Source: Amycolatopsis deserti (GTDB lineage Bacteria; Actinomycetota; Actinomycetes; Mycobacteriales; Pseudonocardiaceae). From it: a stretch of 64,000 bases of DNA. The stretch covers positions 248,001-312,000 of the forward strand of contig NZ_BNAU01000006.1 of NCBI RefSeq assembly GCF_014653945.1, in the 5' to 3' direction. A program made the translations under genes and the position numbers. The notes under the pieces are model-generated. The model did no database searches. It was given only the letters and a program-made list of their open reading frames with translations, and was not told the origin of the DNA. Positions 51,856 to 58,931 of the stretch are shown piece by piece; position 1 is the first letter of the stretch, and every line of letters begins with the position of its first letter.

Positions 51856-52148
51856 CGCCCGGCCCGGCGGATGGCGGCCTCGTTGTCGAGCTCCATCTCG
51901 CGGAACAACGCGGCCGTGTCCAGCAGCGCGGTGCCCGTCAGGTCGACCCGCTCCTGCAGCACACGCGCGGCGATGCGCGCCAGACCGGCGAACTCGCCGA
52001 GCTTGCTCGCCAGGCCGGCGTCACCGTAGACGTCCGCGGTCGGCACGATCCCGGCGAGCGCCTTGTTGTCCAATTTGGTCAGTAAGTCACCGATGTGACT
52101 TGCGGCTTTGTCGAGTCCCGCAGGCTCGGCGTCGAGAACTCCCCACAC
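51852..52148 (-). CDS. WXG100/EspC-like small T7SS partner protein
   Basis: 98 residues, all helical: DKAASHIGDLLTKLDNKALAGIV, then VYGDAGLASKLGEFAGLARIAARVLQERVDLTGTALLDTAALFREMELDN. Size and hairpin resemble EspC/DUF2580-type ESX-associated proteins, which have PYGDAGLA-like turns where WXG proteins have W-x-G; YGDAGLA is present here. It is the first gene of a coupled three-gene operon and probably the secretion partner of the 429-residue protein. Start is GTG 52148. Confidence 0.75.
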   Translation of the reverse strand: MWGVLDAEPAGLDKAASHIGDLLTKLDNKALAGIVPTADVYGDAGLASKLGEFAGLARIAARVLQERVDLTGTALLDTAALFREMELDNEAAIRRAGR

Positions 52149-52248
52149 GTGTCCCGATGTAAGACACCGCGCGGGAACGCGAGGTGAACGAACGCGTGAG
52201 AGCCGGTTAAGCGGCCACGAAGATCATGATCGACCGTCGTGCCACCCG

Positions 52249-53553
52249 CTAGGCGCGCAACCGCGCAGCGGAGTCGCGCGCGGTGGATTGGGCCTTGCTG
52301 CGCTCGACGCGCACCGTTTCGCCGTCGGTGACCACCTGTTCGCCGGCCACCCACACGTCCCGCACCTGCCGGGAGCCCGACGCCCACACCAGGTTCGAGA
52401 TCACCTGCTCGTCCGGCTCGTCCAGCCCGGTGGCGAAGGCCGGGCCGTCCGGGTCGACGTGCACGAAGTCGGCCCAGCGGCCGGGCTCCAGCGCGCCGAG
52501 GTCGTCGCGGCCCAGTGCGTCCGCGCCGCCGCGGGTGGCCATCAGCAGCGCGTCCTTCGCCCGCAGCGCGGTCGAGTCCTTCGTGGACAGCCGGGCGAGC
52601 ATCGCGGAGAGCTGGATCTCCTCCCACAGGTCGAGGTCGTCGTTGCTGGCCGGGCCGTCCGTGCCGAGCCCGACCGCGACCGCGGCCGCCCGCAGGTCGG
52701 TCAGCCGCGCGATGCCGGACGCCAGTTTCGCGTTCGACCCCGGGCAGTGCGCCACCCCGGTCCCCCGCGCGGCGAACAACGCGATGTCCTCATCGGACAG
52801 GTGCACCGCGTGCGCGGCGAGCACCCGCCCGCGCAGCATGCCGATCTCCTCCAGCAGCCGCGGCACCGAACCGAACTCCGCGCGCTGCCGGGCGTCCTCG
52901 TCCGCCGCCTCGGCGACGTGGATCTGCACCAGCGCACCCCGCGCCGCGGCCGATTCGGCCACCTGCCGCAGCGCCTCGACCGGCAGCATGTACGCCGAAT
53001 GCGCCGCGTACGACAGCTCGATCCGCTCGCCGGGGCCGAACCGCAGCCCGTCGGTGTCGATCCAGCGGTCCGCCACCTCGATCATGCGCCGCCAGTCGAC
53101 GCCGGGCAGGTCGATGATCGGCCCGCCGAGCACCGCGCGCGCGCCGGTCTCCAGCACCGCCTCGGCCATCTGCTCGGCGAAGAAGTACATCTCCGCGCTG
53201 GTCGTCACGCCGTGCCGGAGCATCTCCACCGACCCGAGCAGCATGCCGGCACGCACGTCCTCGGCCCGCAGCTTCGCCTCGGCCGGCCAGATGATCTCGT
53301 GCAGCCAGCGCAGCAGCGGCAGGTCGCCGCCCATCCCGCGCAGCAGCGTCATCGGGCTGTGCGCGTGCGCGTTGATCAGGCCGGGCAGCAGGATCCCGGT
53401 CAGCTCGGTGACCGGCAGATCGCCGGGCGCTTCGGCGGCGGGGCCGCAGAACGTGATCCGCCCGTCGTCGCCGACATCGACCACGCCGTCGCGGATGACG
53501 GAACAGTCCGGATCGCAGGGCAGGACGACGGGGGCACGAAAGCGCTGCGGCAT
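52249..53553 (-). CDS. Amidohydrolase (TRZ/ATZ/guanine-deaminase-like)
   Basis: 434 residues, metal-dependent deaminase fold. HAH motif in GLINAHAHSPMTLLRGMGGD, metal His in VQIHVAEAADED, His in AAHAVHLSDEDI, and the catalytic Asp in GTDGPASNDDLDL. The pattern is that of S-adenosylhomocysteine/5'-methylthioadenosine or 8-oxoguanine deaminases; substrate not resolved. A TAGAAT box lies at -12 to -7 before the ATG, within the end of the upstream XRE gene. The nearby XRE regulator is upstream on the same strand, so partial co-transcription is possible. Confidence 0.88.
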   Translation of the reverse strand: MPQRFRAPVVLPCDPDCSVIRDGVVDVGDDGRITFCGPAAEAPGDLPVTELTGILLPGLINAHAHSPMTLLRGMGGDLPLLRWLHEIIWPAEAKLRAEDVRAGMLLGSVEMLRHGVTTSAEMYFFAEQMAEAVLETGARAVLGGPIIDLPGVDWRRMIEVADRWIDTDGLRFGPGERIELSYAAHSAYMLPVEALRQVAESAAARGALVQIHVAEAADEDARQRAEFGSVPRLLEEIGMLRGRVLAAHAVHLSDEDIALFAARGTGVAHCPGSNAKLASGIARLTDLRAAAVAVGLGTDGPASNDDLDLWEEIQLSAMLARLSTKDSTALRAKDALLMATRGGADALGRDDLGALEPGRWADFVHVDPDGPAFATGLDEPDEQVISNLVWASGSRQVRDVWVAGEQVVTDGETVRVERSKAQSTARDSAARLRA

Positions 53554-53559
53554 TCCGGG

Positions 53560-53565
53560 ATTCTA
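53560..53565 (-). promoter_or_regulatory. -10 element for leaderless amidohydrolase gene
   Basis: TAGAAT on the minus strand at -12 to -7 before ATG 53553; its first three bases are the TAG stop of the XRE gene. Confidence 0.5.
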
Positions 53566-54393
53566 GGTCTCCTGCCGGGAGGTCGCGGCGAGCGACCCGA
53601 GCAGGGCGAGTGCCGCGCTGCTCGGTGAGCCCGGTTCGGCGTGGTAGACGACCAGCTCCTGCCCCGGACTGGACCGCACGTCGAAGGTCTGCATGGTCAG
53701 CGTCAGCGGACCGACCTCGCGGTGCACGAACTCCTTGTGCGCCAGGCTCTTGCCGCGGGCGTCCTGACCGGTCCACAGCTCGGTGAACTCGGGGCTGCGC
53801 TCGAGCAGCTCGGCGAGGACCTGCCGGACCCGCGGATCGTCCGGGTTCTTGCCGTAGCCGAGCCGGAAACCGGCGACCGAGTTGCGTGCGACCTCGTGCC
53901 AGTCCCGGTAGAACGTGCGCGCCGCCGGATCGGTGAACACGACGTGCATCAGGTTGCGCGAGTGCGCCCAGTCGTGGAACAGCGCGTCGGCGATCGCGTT
54001 GGAGGCGAGCACGTCGTAGGCGAGGTTGTAGACGATCGCGGGGTTGTCCGGCCAGGCGCTCATCAGCTGCAGCAGGCTCGGGTCGACCCTGGCGGGCACC
54101 GCGGCGAGCCGGGTCCGCGGGCCGAGCCCGGCGAGGCGGAACAGGTGCTCGCGGCCGTCCTCGGCGAGCCGGAGCGCGGCCGCCAGCGCGTCGACCACCT
54201 GCGCCGACGGGGTGCGCTCGCGGCCCTGCTCCAGGCGCACGTAGTAGTCCACGCTGACGCCGGCCAGCAGCGCCACCTCCTCGCGCCGCAGGCCGGGCAC
54301 CCGGCGCTGCCCGGTGCTGGGGAGGTTGACCTCGTCCGGGCGCACCTGGGACCGCCGGGCGGCGAGGAAGTCGCCGAGTTCGGACCGTGCCAT
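53563..54393 (-). CDS. XRE-family helix-turn-helix regulator with MmyB-like ligand domain
   Basis: 276 residues. The N-terminal HTH reads LGDFLAARRSQVRPDEV, then RRVPGLRREEVALLAGVSVDYYVRLEQGRERTPSAQVVDALAAALRL. This is the signature of the large actinobacterial group in which the HTH is followed by an MmyB-type domain (residues ~100-270: PAIVYNLAYDVLASNAIADALF, NLMHVVFTDPAARTFYRDW). The second domain may bind fatty acids. Divergent from an SDR gene by 101 bases, and such SDR/XRE pairs usually form a regulator-target unit. A leaderless TACGAT box precedes ATG 54393. Confidence 0.9.
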   Translation of the reverse strand: MARSELGDFLAARRSQVRPDEVNLPSTGQRRVPGLRREEVALLAGVSVDYYVRLEQGRERTPSAQVVDALAAALRLAEDGREHLFRLAGLGPRTRLAAVPARVDPSLLQLMSAWPDNPAIVYNLAYDVLASNAIADALFHDWAHSRNLMHVVFTDPAARTFYRDWHEVARNSVAGFRLGYGKNPDDPRVRQVLAELLERSPEFTELWTGQDARGKSLAHKEFVHREVGPLTLTMQTFDVRSSPGQELVVYHAEPGSPSSAALALLGSLAATSRQET

Positions 54394-54399
54394 GCCGCG

Positions 54400-54405
54400 A
54401 TCGTA
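54400..54405 (-). promoter_or_regulatory. -10 element for leaderless XRE gene
   Basis: TACGAT on the minus strand at -12 to -7 before ATG 54393. Confidence 0.45.
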
Positions 54406-54494
54406 AGCCGCCGGCGGCGGCGCTACCTGGGTGCGGCGCTCCCAGGAAGACCGTGCCCTGCCACGTCCCGCTCCGGGAGGCCACCGTCGGTGGC

Positions 54495-55235
54495 ATGAAC
54501 AACTTCGATCTCACCGGACGGGTCGCCGTCGTCACCGGCGCCGCCCGCGGCATCGGCCGTGCGTGTGCCGAGCTGCTGCGTGTGCGGGGCGCCCGCCTCG
54601 TCGTCACCGACCTGCGGGAGTCCGTGCACGAGCTGGCCGCCGACGACGTGGCCGTGCTGACCGGTGACGTCGCCGACGAGGAGCTGGCCGCGGCGACGAT
54701 GACGTTGGCGGTGGAGCGGTTCGGGCGGCTGGACGTGCTGGTCAACAACGCCGGCCGGACGCTGAACAAGCCGATCACCGAGACCAGCGTGGCGGACTTC
54801 GAGGCGATCCTGCGGGTCAACGCGCGCGGCAACTTCGTGCAGGCGCGGGAGGCGTTCCGGGTGATGGCGGCCGCGGGTGGCGGCTCGATCGTCTCGATCG
54901 CGTCGGTGTCGTCGGTGGTCGCGTTCGAGACGCAGACCGCCTACGCCGCGTCGAAGGGCGCGCTCGCCCAGATGACCCGTGTGCTGGCGATCGAAGGCGG
55001 GCCGGCCGGGATCCGCTCGAACGCCGTCCTGCCGGGCGTCATCGACACCGACATCATGGACGGCGTGGTCGACAACGGACGCGAGATGCTCGCCTCGTTC
55101 GGCCCCGCCCACCCGATCGGCCGCATCGGCCGCCCCGCCGAGGTCGCCGAAGCGGTCGCGTTCCTGGCCTCCGACGCGGCGAGCTTCGTCACCGGCGCCC
55201 TGCTCCCCGTCGACGGCGGCTGGACGGCGCAGTGA
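54495..55235 (+). CDS. Short-chain dehydrogenase/reductase (FabG-like)
   Basis: 246 residues. Cofactor loop VVTGAARGIGRACAELL, NNAGRTLNKPI, catalytic Ser in SIASVSSVVAF, Tyr-Lys in YAASKGALAQM, and the C-terminal FVTGALLPVDGGW of the FabG-like group. Likely NAD(P)-dependent oxidation or reduction of an alcohol/ketone. ATG 54495 is the first Met giving the complete N-terminal strand. Divergent from the XRE regulator, which probably represses it. Confidence 0.92.
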   Translation: MNNFDLTGRVAVVTGAARGIGRACAELLRVRGARLVVTDLRESVHELAADDVAVLTGDVADEELAAATMTLAVERFGRLDVLVNNAGRTLNKPITETSVADFEAILRVNARGNFVQAREAFRVMAAAGGGSIVSIASVSSVVAFETQTAYAASKGALAQMTRVLAIEGGPAGIRSNAVLPGVIDTDIMDGVVDNGREMLASFGPAHPIGRIGRPAEVAEAVAFLASDAASFVTGALLPVDGGWTAQ

Positions 55236-55236
55236 C

Positions 55237-55719
55237 TCACCGCGGCAGCAGCGGTTCCAGGCTCGTCGCCAGGTCTTCGGCCGCGGCGCACGCTTCGTCC
55301 TGCAGATCGCCGGAGAGCAACACGACGGTCGTCGCGGCGCGGGCGTGTTCGGTCACCTCGAGCACGACCTCGCACGTCCCGGGGCCGGTGAACTGGCCGA
55401 TCAGCGCCTTGCGGCCGTTGACCTCGAGCGGTGTCCCCGGGGCGTCCGCCCGCTCCGGATCCAGCGCGATGCTCACCGTGCCGTAGCCGGGTTTCGTCGC
55501 GCCGCACTCGTTCCCGGCGCCGATCCGCTGGCCGGGTGTGAACCCCTGCCCCGCGAGCAACTGGTCGAGCACGGCGCACGCGTCCAGCGAATCCAGCGGG
55601 GTGGGTGCCTGGCTCGTGGTCCGCGGCGCCGGCGTCGGCCTGCCGCTGACCGTGGTCGAGCAGGCGGCGAGACCGGTTGTCACGACGACCGCGGCCACCA
55701 GCGCCGCACTGCGCTTCAC
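55237..55719 (-). CDS. DUF3558-like lipoprotein
   Basis: 160 residues. Lipobox LAAC (Cys20) after MKRSAALVAAVVVTTG, then a Thr/Pro linker and a compact domain with LDACAVLDQLLAGQGFTPG, GNECGATKPGYGTVSIAL, GPGTCEVVLEV and LQDEACAAAEDLATSL. The cysteine spacing (four in the mature domain) resembles DUF3558. Role unknown. It stands alone between the SDR and the two-component genes; its end is one base from the SDR stop. Confidence 0.8.
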   Translation of the reverse strand: MKRSAALVAAVVVTTGLAACSTTVSGRPTPAPRTTSQAPTPLDSLDACAVLDQLLAGQGFTPGQRIGAGNECGATKPGYGTVSIALDPERADAPGTPLEVNGRKALIGQFTGPGTCEVVLEVTEHARAATTVVLLSGDLQDEACAAAEDLATSLEPLLPR

Positions 55720-55744
55720 GGTCGCCAGCCTGCACCCCGCGCGG

Positions 55745-56395
55745 CTAGTCCATCAACCCGCTGCGCCACGCCCAGGCTGCGACTTCGACGCGGTTGCGCG
55801 CCCCGACCTTGCCCTGCACCGCGGCCAGGTGCGTTTTCACCGTGGACAGGGACATGTACAGCTCGGCGCCGATCTCGGTGTTCGTCAGGCCCCGCGCCGC
55901 CGCCTTGACCACGTCCAGCTCGCGCGCGGTCAGCGGTTCCTTCGGCGGCTTCGCCGACCGCCGGGCGGACGCGCCTTCGAAGTGCTTCAGCAGCCGCACC
56001 GTCACCTGCGGCGACACCAGCGCGTCCCCGCGGTGGGCGGCCCGGATCGCCTCGATCAGCAGCGCCGGGCCGGCGTCCTTGAGCAGGAAACCGCTCGCGC
56101 CGTTGCGCAGAGCCGTGTGCACGTACTCGTCCAGGTCGAACGTGGTCACCACGACCACCTTCAGCGGATCGGCCACGTCCGGCCCGGCCAGCTGGCGCGT
56201 CACCTCCAGGCCGTCCAGCCCGGGCATCCGGATGTCCAGCAGGCACACGTCCGGCCGCAGTTCGCGTGCCTTCGTCACCGCCGCCACGCCGTCCTCGACG
56301 TCGGCGACCACCTCGATGTCGTCCTGGGCGTCGAGGATCATCCGGAACCCCATCCGCACCATGCTCTGGTCGTCGGCGATCAGTACGCGAATCAA
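55745..56395 (-). CDS. NarL/LuxR response regulator of an ABC-linked two-component system
   Basis: 216 residues. Receiver domain with Asp8-Asp9, phospho-acceptor Asp54 in CLLDIRMPGLDGLEV, conserved Thr in VVTTFDLDEYV and Lys in FLLKDAGP; LuxR HTH LTARELDVVKAAARGLTNTEIGAELYMSLSTVKTHLAAVQGKVG. The TTG start at 56395 overlaps the kinase stop as TTGA; it is the only start that preserves the IRVLIADDQ strand. Partner of the kinase upstream, and likely regulator of the divergent ABC exporter. Confidence 0.93.
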   Translation of the reverse strand: MIRVLIADDQSMVRMGFRMILDAQDDIEVVADVEDGVAAVTKARELRPDVCLLDIRMPGLDGLEVTRQLAGPDVADPLKVVVVTTFDLDEYVHTALRNGASGFLLKDAGPALLIEAIRAAHRGDALVSPQVTVRLLKHFEGASARRSAKPPKEPLTARELDVVKAAARGLTNTEIGAELYMSLSTVKTHLAAVQGKVGARNRVEVAAWAWRSGLMD

Positions 56396-58104
56396 GCTTC
56401 TTCCTCCACCGGCAACCACGCCTCCACGACCCAGCCCCCGTCCGGCGCCGGGCCCGCGGCGAGCCGGCCGTGCAGCAGCTCGACCCGCTCGCGCATCCCG
56501 ACGAGACCGTAGCCGCCCGATCCTCCCGCCGGTCGCGCCGCCACCTGGCGGCCGTCGTCGGCCACCCGGATGTGCAGCTCGCCGTCGCGGACCTCGGCCA
56601 GCAGGCACGCCCGCGTCGCACCGGCCGCGTGCTTGCCGATGTTCGTCAGCGACTCCTGGACCAGCCTCAGCGCCGATCGGGCCACCTCCTGCGGCAGGTC
56701 CCTGGGCACCCGCACGTCGGCCCGCACCGGGACCCCGTGGTGCCCGGACTCCACCAGCCGCCGCAGGTCCGCGTCCAGGTCCATGGTGGCGTGGTCGGTG
56801 ACCGCGTCCGCGCCGGCGCGCATGCTGCCCACCAGCCGCCGCATCGCGGTCATCGCCTCGGTGCCCGCCGCCTCGATGCGTTCGATGACCTCCAGCGCGA
56901 CCTTCGGGTTCTGGTCGGCGATCACCTTCGCCGCCTGCGCCTGCACGATGATGCCGGTGACGTGGTGCGCCACCAGGTCGTGCAGTTCCCGCGCCAGCGC
57001 CATGCGCTCGGAGTTCTGCGCGTCGGCGACCGCGGCCTCGACCACCTTGCGCCGCTCGGAGTCGCGTGCCCGCAGGTACAGCCCGGCGGCCACCGCGATG
57101 CCCAGCACGAGCACCGCGGCGATGACGGCGTCCCGCAGGTCGGCCATGTTCATCCGGCCGCGACCGCTGGCCAGGTTCGTCAGCGTGGTGAACGCGACCG
57201 CGGCCGACATCAGCGTGATCGCGCCCCACGCCCGCTTCGGCTCGACCGAGCGGACCAGCAGGACCACGATGATGATCCCGGCGATGACCTCGGTGAGCGG
57301 CAGCGCGCCGTAGCCCACCAGGTACTGCCGCGGCGCGACCCACAGCGCCGCCGACGTGACGAAGATGATCCCGGCGAGCAGCAGTCCCGCCCGCAGCGGG
57401 CGCCGGGTCGCGTACACGGTCGTGGCGGCCGCGGCGAGCGAGCAGGCCAGGGCGGGAAGCGCGCGGACGTCGCTGTCCAGCGCCTGGTACAGCTCCAGGA
57501 ACACGGGCAGGCTGAGCCCGCCGATCAGCGGCCACTGCTCGCGCACCAGGTCGCGCATCGGGCTTTCCGCGCGCGGGGCATCGCCGCGCCGGAAGTGCAG
57601 CGCCGCGAGCACCGTGGCGACCAGCAGCACCATCCCGAGCAGCAGCGTCTCGCCCAGGCTGCGGCTGCCCGAGCCGGTGCGCTGGAAGGCCGCGAACAAC
57701 CCGGCGAGCACCAGCGTGCCGGTGCCGATGAGGGATTCCGCCCACCGCACCCGCCGGACGCAGAAGAACACCAGCTCGAGGCCGGCGACGGTCTCGCTCA
57801 GCGACACGTTGCTCAGCAGCGTGGTGTAGGCCGCCGCGTCGGTCACGCGGATCAGGAACGTCGACGCGAACACAGTGGCGGCGCCGGCGAACACCGCGAC
57901 CGCGGGCCGGGTCCGGGCCCACAGCGCGCACGCGCCCAGCACGATCATCCCGGGCAGCAGCAGGAGGTCCCGCCCGCGTGGCCCGGCCAAGTCGACACTG
58001 GCCGGCAGCACGACGGCCAGATCGCACACGAAGGCGGCGACCAGTAGAACGCCTTCGAGCCCCAGCCATCGCCAGGCCGAGGTCACGCGATCGGAGAACG
58101 GCAC
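56392..58104 (-). CDS. Sensor histidine kinase (HisKA_3 type) with large membrane domain
   Basis: 570 residues. About ten hydrophobic segments between residues 16 and 345 form the sensor. The dimerisation helix has His375 in LARELHDLVAHHVTGIIVQAQAA, and the ATPase domain has VQESLTNIGKHA, RVADDGRQ and GYGLVGMRERVELL. GTG 58104 is chosen because a TACCGT box is at exactly -12 to -7, and the longer frame adds a charged, unconserved leader. It is coupled to the response regulator by TTGA overlap. Divergent by 134 bases from an ABC exporter, typical of envelope-stress or antibiotic-sensing modules. Confidence 0.92.
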   Translation of the reverse strand: MPFSDRVTSAWRWLGLEGVLLVAAFVCDLAVVLPASVDLAGPRGRDLLLLPGMIVLGACALWARTRPAVAVFAGAATVFASTFLIRVTDAAAYTTLLSNVSLSETVAGLELVFFCVRRVRWAESLIGTGTLVLAGLFAAFQRTGSGSRSLGETLLLGMVLLVATVLAALHFRRGDAPRAESPMRDLVREQWPLIGGLSLPVFLELYQALDSDVRALPALACSLAAAATTVYATRRPLRAGLLLAGIIFVTSAALWVAPRQYLVGYGALPLTEVIAGIIIVVLLVRSVEPKRAWGAITLMSAAVAFTTLTNLASGRGRMNMADLRDAVIAAVLVLGIAVAAGLYLRARDSERRKVVEAAVADAQNSERMALARELHDLVAHHVTGIIVQAQAAKVIADQNPKVALEVIERIEAAGTEAMTAMRRLVGSMRAGADAVTDHATMDLDADLRRLVESGHHGVPVRADVRVPRDLPQEVARSALRLVQESLTNIGKHAAGATRACLLAEVRDGELHIRVADDGRQVAARPAGGSGGYGLVGMRERVELLHGRLAAGPAPDGGWVVEAWLPVEEEA

Positions 58105-58110
58105 AACCGA

Positions 58111-58116
58111 ACGGTA
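58111..58116 (-). promoter_or_regulatory. -10 element for leaderless kinase gene
   Basis: TACCGT on the minus strand at -12 to -7 before GTG 58104. Confidence 0.45.
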
Positions 58117-58238
58117 GCGGCTGCGCCCGCCCGCGCACCTTGGCCGCCCGGCCACCCGGTATCGGCCGATCGGCCGATCCGGGCACCCCGCCCGGCCTGT
58201 GAACCTGCTCTGCGGGAACACCGAAAGGGGATACGTTC

Positions 58239-58931
58239 ATGACTCCACAAGGGAGCGTCGTGCTGTCCGGGCGGGGGCTCGTCAAGCGGTACGGCGAGCA
58301 GGTCGCGCTGGCCGGGGTGGACATCGACATCCACGCCGGGGAGGCGCTCGCGGTCGTCGGCCCGTCCGGATCGGGCAAGACGTCGCTGCTGCACGTGCTG
58401 GCCGGGATCCTGCGGCCGGACGGCGGCCAGATCACGCTGAACGGTCAGCGCATCGAGCAGCTGTCCGAAACGAAGCGCAGCGAGCTGCGGCGCACCGAGT
58501 TCGGGTTCGTGTTCCAGCAGGGGATGCTCGTCGCCGAACTGTCCGCCGAGGAGAACGTGGCGCTGCCGATGCTGCTCGGGGGCGCCAAGCGGCGGGACGC
58601 GATCGGCGCGGCGCGGGAGTGGCTGGGCCGGCTCGGGCTGCGGGGCCGGGAGGGGTCCCGCCCCGGCGAGCTGTCCGGCGGCCAGGCCCAGCGCGTGGCG
58701 ATCGCCCGCGCGCTCACCCACCGGCCGAAGGTGATCTTCGCCGACGAGCCGACCGGTGCGCTGGACACCCGCACCGGCAAGGACACCATGGACGCCCTGC
58801 TGGTCGCGGCCTCGGACGCGGGCACTTCGGTGGTCATCGTGACGCACGACGTGGAACTGGCCGCGTCGCTGCCGCGCACGGTGACCATCCGGGACGGGCG
58901 GATCGCGGAGCAGGTGGGGGTGCTTTCGTGA
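58239..58931 (+). CDS. ABC transporter ATP-binding protein (MacB/LolD-like)
   Basis: 230 residues. Walker A GPSGSGKTSLLHVLAG, Q loop in FGFVFQQGMLV, signature LSGGQAQRVAIARAL, Walker B VIFADEPTGALD and switch His in VIVTHDVEL. The T-G-A-L-D form and the FtsX-type partner place it in the MacB/LolD/BceA group. It energises the permease whose GTG start overlaps its stop. Divergent from the two-component system, which is its probable regulator; ligands may be peptides, lipids or antibiotics. Confidence 0.94.
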   Translation: MTPQGSVVLSGRGLVKRYGEQVALAGVDIDIHAGEALAVVGPSGSGKTSLLHVLAGILRPDGGQITLNGQRIEQLSETKRSELRRTEFGFVFQQGMLVAELSAEENVALPMLLGGAKRRDAIGAAREWLGRLGLRGREGSRPGELSGGQAQRVAIARALTHRPKVIFADEPTGALDTRTGKDTMDALLVAASDAGTSVVIVTHDVELAASLPRTVTIRDGRIAEQVGVLS

